Origin: an uncultured Eubacteriales bacterium
GTDB taxonomy: Bacteria > Bacillota > Clostridia > TANB77 > CAG-508
Assembly: GCA_949288185.1 (NCBI GenBank)
Contig: CASEIZ010000058.1
Location: 1-33,804, forward strand
DNA length: 33,804 nt
Direction of reading: 5' to 3'
Shown: one piece after another, positions 18,525 through 28,456 of the stretch
How positions within the stretch are numbered: the stretch's first letter is position 1
Layout: each line of letters begins with the position of its first letter
Program-made: the position numbers and the translations under genes
The notes under the pieces: generated by a model
The model's database searches: none
Told to the model about the DNA's origin: nothing
Seen by the model: only the letters and a program-made list of their open reading frames with translations

Positions 18525-20090
18525 TTATGTTCTAAATCCTATTACACTTTTTACATTCTCTCTAGGAATTTCAGGTATGCAGTCTTTAGTTACAATTTTA
18601 TTTTTAGCATTGCTATATATATAATTCTTCATAATCTGTTGGGCTAAACTCTTTATATATCGGCAATTTCCAAAGTCAATATTCTTCTTAGCTTGTTCTA
18701 TGTTTTCTATAACTTTCTTTTCTGCCTCTTTGTCTAGTTTAAGCTTATATGGTTCTAGTTCCTTATCTAGTACATTCTTTAGGGTGTCTGTTGTGTAATC
18801 TTTGAACTCTAATTTTATTCCTATTCTTGATTTCATTCCGTGGGTTGATATTTATCATATCTTCGATTTCTTGTTTGTATCCTGCGAATATAATAATATT
18901 ATCTGGTTTTTCCATATATTTTAAAAGTTCTGTTAATGCCTCTTTCATATATGGGTTGCCGTTTGAATAACCTGTACTTGCTATTTGGTATGCCTCGTCT
19001 ATAAATAGAATTCCACCTTTTGCTTTTTCTAGTATATCTCTTGTCTTCCTTTTAGTCCAACCTACATATTCGCCCATTAGGTCATTTGGCAATACTTCTA
19101 TGACTTTGTTCTTCTTTATTATTTTATTATTATAAAATTCTTTGGCTATTAGTCTTGCAACTGTTGTCTTGCCGTGTTCCGTGGGTTTCCTAAAAAGCAC
19201 ATATTAAGATTTTCTTTTATTATATCTGGGTTGTTCTTTCGTGCTTGTTGGTTAAATGTAGCAAACTTAATAATTTTATCTATTTCGTCTTTGATATATT
19301 CTAGCCCTACCAACTTTGATAGGTCGTTATCTTGTGAATTTGACTTTTTACTCATTTTGTCTGTATCTTCTATTTTGGGAATATCTACTATTTCTAAACT
19401 TTTCCTATTAGAAGATATATAAGACTTTATAGATTTTAGAAACATATATTGTAAACACATTTCGTCTGTTTTATATACATCTGCTTTTAGATTATGTGTA
19501 ATCAAACTCTTTAATTCTTTAGTATCTATATTTGTATTGATTTCATTATGTTTATATCTATCTAATAGTCTATTTGCTAATTCTCCAACCGTGCTATTAT
19601 CATTTGAAATGATGTAATCTGCTTTTTGACTTATAATATGTTCCTCTAGTTCTTCTATTGTATTTGGCATACATTTTAATAATATAAATACAGATTTTGT
19701 ATCAATTACTTTTTCTATTGTATTGAAATAGTTTTTAATTCCTCCCCAGCCAATAAAATTCTTGTCTATTTCTATTGTATATGCTTGGTTTTTCTCGAAT
19801 TTAGGTAGTATATCGTCATAGTATTCTGATAGCTTAATATTATCTTGTAGTTTTCCGCCGAATACATCATATTTCTTTAACATATCTGCAAGTAACTTTT
19901 CTATATATAATGTGTCAGTATTATCTATTGCTTTGGTTATTATTAGAATTGGTATTTGCAGAATTGACTGTGTATTGTTTTTATAATTAGATAGTAATTT
20001 GTTTATATTATGTAGTGTCTTCTTGTTCTTAGTAGTCAAGCTAGATTTATCTATATTTGTTTTCATTTCATTATAAATTTTATTTGCCAT
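18525..20090 (-). CDS. CbbX/SpoVK-like AAA+ ATPase, with three CGGN recoding sites
   Basis: In ordinary triplets the gene falls into three frames. Reading CGGA at 19178-19181, CGGC at 19171-19174 and CGGA at 18837-18840 as single glycines gives one 520-residue protein with exact length bookkeeping. The first two restore Walker A GNPGTGKTT (residues 301-309) and the third restores NPGMKSR (about 415-421), the arginine-containing motif of this AAA+ branch. Walker B is GGILFIDEAYQ with D364 and E365. Residues 1-260 are an unrecognised N-terminal domain. Relatives of CbbX and of the EccA/SpoVK type remodel protein complexes using ATP. It starts 13 bp after the MBL gene behind AAAGGAG and ends an operon with it and the 306-residue gene. 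Confidence 0.88.
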
Positions 20091-20103
20091 AATTATTTCT
20101 CCT

Positions 20104-21352
20104 TTACTTTACTTCGTATATTTCTCCGTCTTCCAGTATTACTGCTTTGTCTGTATATTGCTTTATTCCGTGCTTATTCTCTGTATGAATTGGTATTACT
20201 GCCTCTGGGTTTGTTATATCAATTACTTGTTTTAATGCGATATAATCTGCGTGTCCTGATGTATGTAGACTTATAATATCAATTCCTAATTCTGCTATTC
20301 TTGACAGGAATTGTTTGTATTCGTCTTCTTCTTTGTAACCGTCCCATAATGAATAGATTAAACAACAGTTGTCTAATACTTTACTTTTTAGCCTTAGCTT
20401 CTCAATATCTCTTAACATAGATATTCTTACATTCATTATGAATTTACCGTGTAGTGCTTTTCCTGTTAGTTTCATTTTCTCTTTGTATGGCTCTATATAT
20501 TGCTTGTATTCCTCTTTATCTTTTAATAGGTATATGAAGCTGGGGAGGAATACCTGTACTTTCTTTGAATTGAGTGCATTTGGTATCTTCTGTGTTACTA
20601 ATCTAAGTACATTTGATAGAAGTATATCGTGTATAAATGTTTTACCAGTTCTGTTGGCTACTCGTGTTAGAGTGGTTACTCTATCTATATTGGTTGTTGA
20701 CATTAGGACTAATACTTTATCATAACTCTTGGTCTTTTGTATTATTTCTTCTGCTAGTTCTGCCTCTGTTTGTGCTTTTACTTGTGGTCTTGATAGGGTT
20801 GTGCCGTTCTGTAATTAGTAGGTCTACTTTGCCGTATCTTTTTTAGAGTTGGTTTTAATAACTTGCCGTTTATAGCCGTGATTTCTAAAATCTCCGTGTA
20901 TGCAATATTCTTTTTCCGTCTGCCTCTATTAAGAACATAAATGCCCCATAAGCACTATGGTCGACTGTGTATGGTGTTACTGTAATATCTTTTATATGTA
21001 TGGGTACTCCGTCTTGCATATCTATTGTATCGTGAGTTATATTTCCTTTGCTTTTGGAGAAACAGAATACAGTTTCAAGTATTCCTCTTGCTAAATCTGA
21101 CATATATACAGGTATTTCTGGAAGTATCTCGTTTATTCTTCCGACAATGGTCTTGGTGGTGGTGGGTTGTATATATTGCGTTATATATTGGTGTGCCTGT
21201 GGTTAGTCCGTTCTATTACAGGAAGTCTTTTTGGCTCTGGGTCGTCTAGGTCATCTCCAAAATCAATTAGTATGCGTGTTCCTTTAGATGTTAGTATTTC
21301 TGTAAAAGCACCACCGTATTTGGTTAGTGCCTTTTAATATCTTGATTTGCAT
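20104..21352 (-). CDS. RNase J-like metallo-beta-lactamase protein, with seven CGGN recoding sites
   Basis: In triplets this region shows only scattered fragments. Reading seven zero-frame CGGN as glycine (21313-21316, 21207-21210, 21140-21143, 20893-20896, 20865-20868, 20831-20834, 20803-20806) gives one 413-residue protein. It starts at ATG 21352, 7 bases after AAGGGG. The result is a textbook RNase J/beta-CASP-type sequence: GTNQIGGAFTEI at the start, RILIDFG, HHHQDHCGRIN (H63, H65, D67, H68), YTVDHSAYGAF, HTGDFRNHGYKGKLL and LLITEGTTLSR. It should be a zinc-dependent RNA or DNA hydrolase. Seven CGG in other frames of the same gene leave the frame intact. Its start is 12 bp after the upstream gene, so all three genes form one operon. 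Confidence 0.9.
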
Positions 21353-21363
21353 AGACTTGCCCC

Positions 21364-22284
21364 TTATTCATTTAATGTAGTATCTATTTTAGTTATTTTG
21401 GCTCCGTCTGTATCATAGGACATATAATGATATTCTATACTGTCTGCTCCTGCTCTTAATTCAAAAGGCTCGAATTTCTTACATTTATTTACTAATTGCT
21501 TTGGAACTGCTATACATACTTTTATAGTTAGGTGTGATGTTACTCGTCCGTGAAATCCCATTATTTTATACCATTGTTGCCCCTGTTCTGTATGAAGTAG
21601 ATTCAATAGAAATATTGCTTTTGATGTTGCATTTGTTAGTATCATTTCAGGTGTTGCTTTTTCTGTTAATGTTTCAATTATGGTTAGTTTTCTTACTTTT
21701 GTTCTTGTTAGTATATCTATATAACCGTGTTCTTCCTCTGAGTTTAAAATAATTGGTATAGGGTAGAATAGGTTACTATATTTTATTGGTTGTATTCCTG
21801 TTAATAACTTATCATAGGAACTTGTTTTTGCGAACTCTTGTAATAGCATAGAATTGATATGTGCCTGCTCGTCTATTTTACTTTTTGGGTTTATCTCTTT
21901 ATTAAAAAATTCTAGGAACTTGTATGTGTCTTTGGTATTCAATTCCTCGCCCTCTAATTGAATATCACAATTATAGGTCTTCTTGTTGTTCTCATTGTAT
22001 TTTTTTGTAGATATTCTTGTTTCTTCTTTTGATATTGATATATCTGCAATAGGTTGTCCTTGGTATCTTGCTTGAATTAGAATTGTATCGGTTGGGGTAG
22101 AGGGTACATCTGATAAATAGAATTGTATTGCCTCATATCTTTTGATTTGTTTGTAGAATTGGTCTAGTAGTATCTTGCTCTCTGTTAGTGTCTTTGATAT
22201 TTCTTCATAAGTTTGTTGCCAGTCTTTTGACTGCTCCAGCATTTTTTGTGCTTGCTCAATTGTTTGTTCTAATAATTTGTTCAT
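21364..22284 (-). CDS. Unidentified 306-residue protein, N-terminal coiled coil, possible nuclease core
   Basis: The first 50 residues (EQTIEQAQKMLEQSKDWQQT...) form a helical, probably coiled-coil segment. The C-terminal half includes GYIDILTRTKVRKLTIIETL, where D and E in adjacent strands look like a degenerate PD-(D/E)XK nuclease; a lysine at the E-x-K position is missing. I do not recognise the family. GAGGAGG precedes the start. It is the first gene of the operon with the RNase J-like protein and the AAA+ ATPase. All three CGG trinucleotides in it fall outside the zero frame, consistent with the recoding rule. Confidence 0.55.
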   Translation of the reverse strand: MNKLLEQTIEQAQKMLEQSKDWQQTYEEISKTLTESKILLDQFYKQIKRYEAIQFYLSDVPSTPTDTILIQARYQGQPIADISISKEETRISTKKYNENNKKTYNCDIQLEGEELNTKDTYKFLEFFNKEINPKSKIDEQAHINSMLLQEFAKTSSYDKLLTGIQPIKYSNLFYPIPIILNSEEEHGYIDILTRTKVRKLTIIETLTEKATPEMILTNATSKAIFLLNLLHTEQGQQWYKIMGFHGRVTSHLTIKVCIAVPKQLVNKCKKFEPFELRAGADSIEYHYMSYDTDGAKITKIDTTLNE

Positions 22285-22690
22285 ATATAATTACCTCCTC
22301 TGCTTATTCTAAAGTAGAGGAGGCTTGTGTTCTAGTTCTGGAATATCTTATGTTGGGTTTTAGTCATCTTTTCCTTATGGGTAGGGTTGATATTATATTA
22401 TCTATTCCCAATGAGGGTATAGTTTCTCTTACACTCATATACGATTTATATTATTGTAGTATATATTTTTTTATAAGATAAGTGGCAATTTGTTCATTGG
22501 GTGGAAATAATCTTTTTTCTTTTATATTACATAAAAGATATAAATTCTTGAACTATGCTTTGTGGGTAGAATAGCTAAAATAAGAGGAATAAAGTATAAA
22601 TTTTTGAATACTTTTTATAGATTATATTCATATTGGGTATAATTTGCTGAAATAGGTATAATAAAAGCAACTGCTATGAGTTGCTCTAAT
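22285..22690. other. Gap between the integrase and the three-gene operon
   Basis: No gene is supported. The minus strand has a 24-codon frame overlapping an 11-codon frame, without binding sites. It must contain the operon's promoter. A partial copy of the 31-bp repeat core (AAAATAAGAGGAATAAA) lies at 22577-22593. Confidence 0.4.
22666..22685 (-). terminator. Terminator of the integrase gene
   Basis: AGCAACT/AGTTGCT forms a 7-bp stem with a 6-base loop, followed on the minus strand by TTTTATT. It lies just past the integrase stop. Confidence 0.65.
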
Positions 22691-24339
22691 TTAATAGTTT
22701 ATTGCAAATGTACTTATTGTTGCAGGTTTCTTTTTAGGTTCATATTTCTTTGCTTTTTCCATTGCTTTAGTTAAATATTGTGTTGTTTGTAGATATTGGA
22801 AGATGTAATTGTAATCTTCGCTACATTGGTTGGTATCTCTCCTTATATTTGTTGTTTTGTTCTTAAATTCTTCCATATTAGTTAATAGGGAATAGATTAG
22901 CTTTAGTCTCTCTTGGTTGTCTTTTGTATTATCTTCTATATTTGATACTTTTATTATTAGGTCTTTTACTTGTTCCTCTAGTTTAGGTATATATACCACT
23001 CTTAATAGTTGTTGTTTGTATCTTATAACTTCTTTTTCCTCTAGGGTATGTAATTTTAGGGTTTGTATTATTTTTAGTAATTCTTCCATATCTGCACTTG
23101 CAGTTTCTAGGGTTAGAGATGTAAAGTAGTCTTCTATCTTTTCAGCATTTCGTTCTTTTAGTTCGTCTTGTGCCTCTGCGTATATATTTAGGGTAACACT
23201 TATATCTTTATGACCCATTAGGACTTGTAATGCTTTAGGGTCTGCTTTTACTAAAACTCCTATTGAGGCATACAAATGTCTCAAGCCGGTGCACTGAAAT
23301 ATCTGCCGTTCTTAAATTCGAAATTTTATTATTAGCTTTTTTCTTCTTTATAGTTATAACTCTAATTCCAGCCTGAACGCACAATTGACGCATTACACGG
23401 TTAATATTGCTTTCACTTATTGGCTTATTTCCACCTTTGGAGAATATTAGTGCCTTTGGCTTGTTTTTATTTACTCTAGGCTCTAGTATATCTCGAAGTA
23501 TTGGGGTTAGTACAATACTTCTTGTGCCGCTAGGGGTCTTTGTGGTTTTTCCGGCTAACTGTTTTATTGAACCTATTTTTTGTAACCGTAGTTTCAACAT
23601 ATATTTTGTTTTGCTCTAGGTCTATATTTTCAGATGTGAGGTCTAGGGTTTCACCAATTCTGAGGCCGCTAAAGAGTTGAACCTTTAATATGTCGGCGTA
23701 CTTATGTTCACTTTTATTCAAAACTTCTAGGAACTTGATACATTCTTCTCTAGTAAATGGTTTTACTACTTTTGTGTCTTTCTTAGACTTTGGTTTTTTA
23801 ACTTTGCCCTCTATTTCAAAAGGGTCTTTTTCCTTGATTATCTTTTCTTTTATTACTGCATAATGAAATACCTCTCTTATTAGAGAATAGATTTGATTAA
23901 GATAACTTTGAGAAAATCTGTATTCTTCTCGGTCTTTGCTCTGTATAAACTTCTTCATTTTAGGTAATTTCTTCAGGTCGTCGTTTAGGTCGTCTGCCGT
24001 AATATTCTTTATTGGTTTTTTACTGCATTTTATATACTTCTCAATAATTGCAGCACTATCATACTTCCTGTTCAAACTGTTGTCTTTTAATTCTCCGTCT
24101 TCTTCTTGGTCTTTTAAGAATTGGTACATTAGTTTTAATAGAGTATCAGGCATTTTAGCGAGGTATAAGCCTTTTCTTAATTCCTCTTGTACTTGGTCGT
24201 AGTTTTCTTCTACTTGTTTTTTTGTTTTACCATAAACAGGCTTTTTCTGGCCTTTATTATCTGTGTACCACATTCTGTATCTGTCTCGGTCTTCTTGATA
24301 GTAAATTGTTATTCCTCTGTATGTTCCTACATTTGGCAT
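22691..24339 (-). CDS. Tyrosine recombinase/integrase, with two CGGN recoding sites
   Basis: Three frames join into one 548-residue integrase when CGGA at 23550-23553 and CGGC at 23285-23288 are each read as glycine. The N-terminal arm-binding and SAM-like domains occupy about 1-190. The catalytic set is complete: R227 in SGLRIGE, H350 and R353 in HGLRH (the glycine is recoded), H376 in MGHKD and the nucleophile Y386 in LNIYAEA. About 150 residues of coiled coil follow the catalytic domain, longer than usual. The first site restores SGKTTKTPSGTRSI, the strand before the normal post-RIGE segment. It should integrate and excise the surrounding element, probably at the 31-bp repeat. Confidence 0.92.
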
Positions 24340-24985
24340 AATTATTACTTCCTTTCCTCTTTATTCTTTGAGGGTTGATTTATGTGTAATGCTTTAATTT
24401 TTACATAATAGTTTTGATGTTTCTAGTGTTAATATTTTTATTATTGATTATTGCATTTTTAAAAAGACCCCTTATTATATACGAATTAGAAATGAGAGGT
24501 CGCTATCATTTTCCGTGTGAAAACAGATTTTATTTGATGTAATCGTTGGTATAACAGAGATAGAAGAATTTTAAACTTTTTTAGAGATTTTTATTGTTGG
24601 AGAACGAGGAATTTTAAGCAAAAAATTTTTTTGCTTGATATATATAGGGTTTGAGTCATATTTAAGTATAATTTGTTGGTAAAAATGCTAAACGAAAATT
24701 TTGTAACTCGTATATATATATGGGTGGTTTTATTTTTGTGAGATGTTTTATTCAAAATATTTTTTGAGGCTACCCTGATTTATGACCGTTGGTCAAGTTA
24801 TATTTATATGAAAGGAGGAATTTTTGAATTTTCAAAAGAAAAATCTATTGCTTACCTTAAATTGGACTAGCAATAGAATAATTTGTAACTATTATAATAA
24901 CCACTATAAGTAATAATACAAGAACTAATATAAGAAGTAATATATGGACTAAGTTTCTAATATTTCAGTAAAGGAGAGATTTTAA
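24340..24985. other. Divergent control region between integrase and replication arms
   Basis: About 650 bp separate the leftward integrase from the rightward operon. Visible structures are an imperfect stem at about 24466-24503 (GACC.CTTAT with ATGAG.GGTC), a hairpin TTTTC/GAAAA near 24513-24527, an A-T-rich inverted repeat AAGCAAAAAA/TTTTTTTGCTT near 24618-24638 and a palindrome TGACC-GTT-GGTCA near 24783-24795. I looked here for a tRNA and found none. Confidence 0.45.
24824..24913 (+). CDS. Possible 29-residue small protein, TTG start
   Basis: AAAGGAGG lies 5-6 bases before a TTG at 24824. The frame (MNFQKKNLLLTLNWTSN...) runs to TAA at 24911-24913, 72 bp before the excisionase-like gene. 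A second 20-codon frame starting at the ATG just before the binding site competes for it. It may be a leader peptide of the operon. Unsupported beyond the ribosome binding site. Confidence 0.3.
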   Translation: MNFQKKNLLLTLNWTSNRIICNYYNNHYK

Positions 24986-25201
24986 ATGGTAAAAGAGACT
25001 AAAACCGTTATTACAGATGATGACCTACAAAGTGTTTCAGTAGAGAAAGCAGCAAAGTTATTAGAGCAGTCAGTATCACAAATTAGAAAACTAATTGTAG
25101 CAAAAGAAATTAAAGCCTTTCATAGTGGCCGTTCTCTAAGAATTAGGAGAATAAAACTATTAGAGTATATTGAGCAAAAAGAGGAGGAAGAACAATGGTA
25201 G
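24986..25201 (+). CDS. Excisionase-like winged-helix DNA-binding protein
   Basis: The 71-residue protein has the MerR-like excisionase pattern: VSVEKAAKLLEQSVSQIRKL (helix-turn-helix) followed by FHSGRSLRIRRIKLLEYI (wing and last helix). Such proteins bend DNA for excision by a tyrosine integrase or regulate replication genes. GGAGAG precedes the ATG. Its stop overlaps the start of the next gene, beginning a translationally coupled operon with the primase-helicase. It sits opposite the integrase across the shared control region. Confidence 0.8.
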   Translation: MVKETKTVITDDDLQSVSVEKAAKLLEQSVSQIRKLIVAKEIKAFHSGRSLRIRRIKLLEYIEQKEEEEQW

Positions 25202-25785
25202 ATTTAATATTTAATGATACAATGCCAATTATGCCTATGATTAACTATACAGGTGAAATAGTATCGTATAAGGCACAAGATATATTACATTGTGAAATGT
25301 GGACAAACATTTGCCGTGAGGGTAAAACAGCAGTTAGAAATACAACTTGCACCATATCAAAACTATTACAACTAATTTCAGCAGGATACACTGTTATTCC
25401 ATGCAAAACTTCTCCAAAGTTTTGCCAACAAATATTATTACTAAGGTATAATTATAGTGATGAAAAAGAAATTGAGCCAATAGCTTTTAATAAAAAAATA
25501 ATGCCTACATTCATTATAAATCATGAACAGCCCTGCTATTATAGTGTTTCTAGTGCTGAAAAGCAAGCTATATTAGGATATTGTTTTAATGAACCAATAA
25601 GAAGTAAAACTTTAATGAAAGCAATTTCTACTAGATTACTGAGCCGTTTAGACAATTATAACTATTGGGGTAATTATGAACTAAAAAGCTATTGCAGTAA
25701 TTATTTCACTACTAAGGTAACAGGTATAACTATTAGTAATAATATTTATATTCCTGTGGAGGGAGATGTAAGCTATGGAGAGTGA
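25195..25785 (+). CDS. Unidentified 196-residue protein of the replication operon
   Basis: The protein begins MVDLIFNDTMPIMPMINYTG and holds several cysteines, without clear spacing for a zinc site. I recognise no family. It overlaps the upstream gene by 7 bp and the downstream primase gene by 11 bp, so it is made together with them and may assist replication initiation of the element. No CGG lies in the zero frame. Confidence 0.6.
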   Translation: MVDLIFNDTMPIMPMINYTGEIVSYKAQDILHCEMWTNICREGKTAVRNTTCTISKLLQLISAGYTVIPCKTSPKFCQQILLLRYNYSDEKEIEPIAFNKKIMPTFIINHEQPCYYSVSSAEKQAILGYCFNEPIRSKTLMKAISTRLLSRLDNYNYWGNYELKSYCSNYFTTKVTGITISNNIYIPVEGDVSYGE

Positions 25786-28266
25786 TATTGCAAATAATAG
25801 GTACACTCGACAAATTCTAAGACTTGGAGAAGTCTTAGAATTAGGAAAACTTAAAGTGTCAGGCAATGACTTAATGTTACTATGTCCTTTTCATAAGGAG
25901 AGCAACCCTAGTTTCGGTATTAACACCGAAACAGGGTTGTATAATTGCTTTTCTTGTGGTGCTAAAGGTCATATATCCCATTTTTTAGGGAATTTGAGAT
26001 GTAACATTTTAACAGAGAGAACCGACCGTATAGAAGATTTTGAGGTTACTGCTAAGATAGATACTGTTAGTTACTCTATTAAGCCCTCCGGTGGAGAAGT
26101 TGGAGGTATAAGAAACAGGTTAGCTGATGTTTCTTTGAATAAATATACGATTAAGCAGTTGCTGGGGCAATTAACAACAGGGCATACTGTTAGCTTGTCC
26201 GGTGCTAAAACTAATAGTGAGTGGCTGGGTCAACAGGTGGTAATGATAGATATAGACAACAATTATTCTGTGAACTTTAAGGAACTTATAGATTTTGCTA
26301 AGGAAGTTGGAGTTGAACCTAGCTTTGCATATCAAACTTATAGTAGTACAGAAAATGTTTGTAGATGTAGGTTCGCCTATGCTTTTAAAGAAGTTATTAC
26401 GGATAAACAGGTATATTCAAGTATTGCAAATATGCTCATAAAGAAGTTATCTGCTTATGGTGCTGATAAACAATGTGCTGATTTTTGTAGACTGTTTTAT
26501 GGCACTATGAATAAAGATGTATATATTGGTAATTTGCTTTACAGTAGTTGCAGATTTACAAGTGAGCAACTTAATGAAGTCGCTAAGATTTTTGGTAAGG
26601 GGTATAGGTCTACTAAAAGTAAAAAAGTTATTGCAGATGCTATAACAGGAGATGCTGAAACAGAAAAAGCTGATATTTATGATTACATGGAGGGGAAGAA
26701 GTTTAGACATGATAAATTGGCTATGGATATTATTAAACAATATAATATAGTGCGTATGAACCATAACCAGCTTTATTACTATGACAGAGGTATTCATGTT
26801 AGAGATCTTTACAGGGATATTGAACAAATAATAGCTGCTAAATTTTCTACTTTAGATATTGCAAGAAGAAAAGAAGTTACAGAATATATTGCAGTTGCCC
26901 CGAATATCAATAAAAATGAAAATAATTCAGAATTTTTGGCTTGTAAAAATGGTATTCTTAATTATAGAACTTTAGAAATGCAAGATTTTAATAGTGATAT
27001 TATTTTAACACATAAAATCAATGCTGATTATATTCCATTTGATACTTCAATGACTAATAGCTTTGTAGATACATTCATGTCGCAGGTTACAGAGAATAAT
27101 AAGGATATGGAAATATTGATTTATGAGAGTATCGGTGCAAGTTGTATTAAGGAAAATGTTCATGGGAAATGTATTATATTTAATCGGTTCAGGTCGGAAA
27201 TGGAAAATCAACTATATTTAAAATAATGCAATTCCTTACAAAAGGTATGCAACTTAGTAATGAGAGTTTTAATGAAGATAGTAGCCTTAATATTACTCTT
27301 GAGCAGTTGACAACTGAACGATTTTCTTCTTCCAGTCTTATTGATAAAACTGTATGTATTGCAGATGATGAGGATACAAAAAGTATTAAATTTGTAAAAA
27401 CTGGTCTTTTAAAAACTATGATAATGGGAGAAAAAGTCAAAATTGAAGAAAAATATGAAAAACCTATTAACTATGTGCCTGTTTGTAATATTTTTATTGG
27501 AACAAATCCTCCTCTTAATTTTGGAGATATGACTGAGGCTATGCGAAGAAGATTTATTGTTTTAAATTTTACTGCAACCTTTTCAAAAGAAAAAGGCAAT
27601 AAAATAGAACACATAGAAAACATACTTTGTAAAGAAGAAAACATAAACTATATTTTTTCTAAAGCTATGTTTTATCTTAGTAAAACATTAAAAAATGATG
27701 ATTTTTCAGTAACAAAAAGAATAAGAGAAGATACAGACGAGTTCTTAGAAGAATATAATAATGCAAAAGAATTTTTAGATTATCATATTTCTAATGGTGG
27801 AAAATTAGAGGTAGATACTAGAGAACTTTATAATGATTATGCCGAGTGGTGTAAAGATAATCATGAAGAAGCTGATAAAAAAAATATATTTGGGCAACAT
27901 ATCAAAGCTTTATGCGAAAAAGCAGGTATTGACGAAAAACATTATAAGGTTAGAATAATGCGAAATCGTATTAGAAAAGAATATTATCACTTACCGGGAT
28001 ATGTAGAGGGTTCATTCTATGACACTACTGTTACTTTTGAAGACCTTTACAAATTGATTAAAACAGACCAAGACCGTACTGTTTTATATGATTTTTGTAA
28101 TTCTGAATTAGGCTTTTTCAATGGTCCTTTTGATTATTTAGATAAAATAGATACAGATTTTCTAAACTTATTAGAAGCTGAAAGAGAATTTAAAAATCGT
28201 TGGCCTTCTGGTATTATCGGTGTTGTTGCTAATTATGTATTGAACTCACTACCTGTAAAATCTTAG
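25775..28266 (+). CDS. Primase and SF3 helicase (P4/D5 type), with two CGGN recoding sites
   Basis: Two frames of 483 and 346 codons join into one 829-residue protein when CGGT at 27185-27188 and CGGA at 27195-27198 are each read as glycine. They lie inside the Walker A motif and restore GSGGNGKST (residues 471-479). Domains in order: CHC2-type zinc finger (C37, H40, C58, C61), primase-polymerase-like region (VVMIDIDNNYSVNF, then QTYSSTENVCRCRFAYAF, about 150-280), D5_N-like region (about 300-440), SF3 helicase with Walker A and the ADDED/GTNPPL motifs, and a C-terminal winged-helix-like part. It should prime and unwind DNA for replication of the element, as in phage satellites and plasmids. 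No other zero-frame CGG occurs in the gene. Confidence 0.92.
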
Positions 28267-28291
28267 AATTTTAAAACTATACACATTTTTA

Positions 28292-28315
28292 TTAAGAGGG
28301 ATAGTTCCCTCTTAA
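28292..28315 (+). terminator. Terminator after the primase-helicase
   Basis: TTAAGAGGGA/TCCCTCTTAA is a perfect 10-bp stem with a 4-base loop and a TATTATTT tail, 25 bp past the stop codon. Confidence 0.75.
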
Positions 28316-28341
28316 TATTATTTAAAAAATTAAATCATTTA

Positions 28342-28366
28342 TGGCAACAGTGGCAACTATGGCAAA
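28342..28366. repeat. Three iteron-like TGGCAA repeats
   Basis: TGGCAAC, TGGCAAC and TGGCAAA start at 28342, 28351 and 28360, exactly 9 bp apart, just after the replication gene. Short, evenly spaced repeats beside a primase-helicase gene are candidate origin binding sites. Confidence 0.4.
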
Positions 28367-28456
28367 TTGATATGATAACACTTACGAAGTCAAAATCTTC
28401 AAAATAAGCCTTTCTATTAGTGCTAGGCAATAAATAAATAAGCTTCTTTCATAAAA

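Noticed and set aside
22300..22460. 24- and 11-codon overlapping frames on the minus strand
   Set aside because: No ribosome binding sites and no recognisable sequence.
18525..24339. Systematic base-calling insertion at CGG/CCG motifs
   Set aside because: About 20 further CGG in these and the adjacent gene lie in other frames and need no correction, so errors would have to depend on reading frame. The primase sites are on the opposite strand. Read-level confirmation is still desirable.
24340..24985. A tRNA-Gly with an enlarged anticodon loop in the control region
   Set aside because: No T-arm (GTTCRA) or acceptor stem can be drawn around the TCCG at 24516-24519 or the CCG at 24786-24788.
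18525..28266. Reading the split AAA+, MBL, integrase and primase genes as ordinary pseudogenes
   Set aside because: All breaks are the same event, a zero-frame CGG with a one-base excess before a glycine codon. No nonsense or other indels occur, and catalytic residues are intact.
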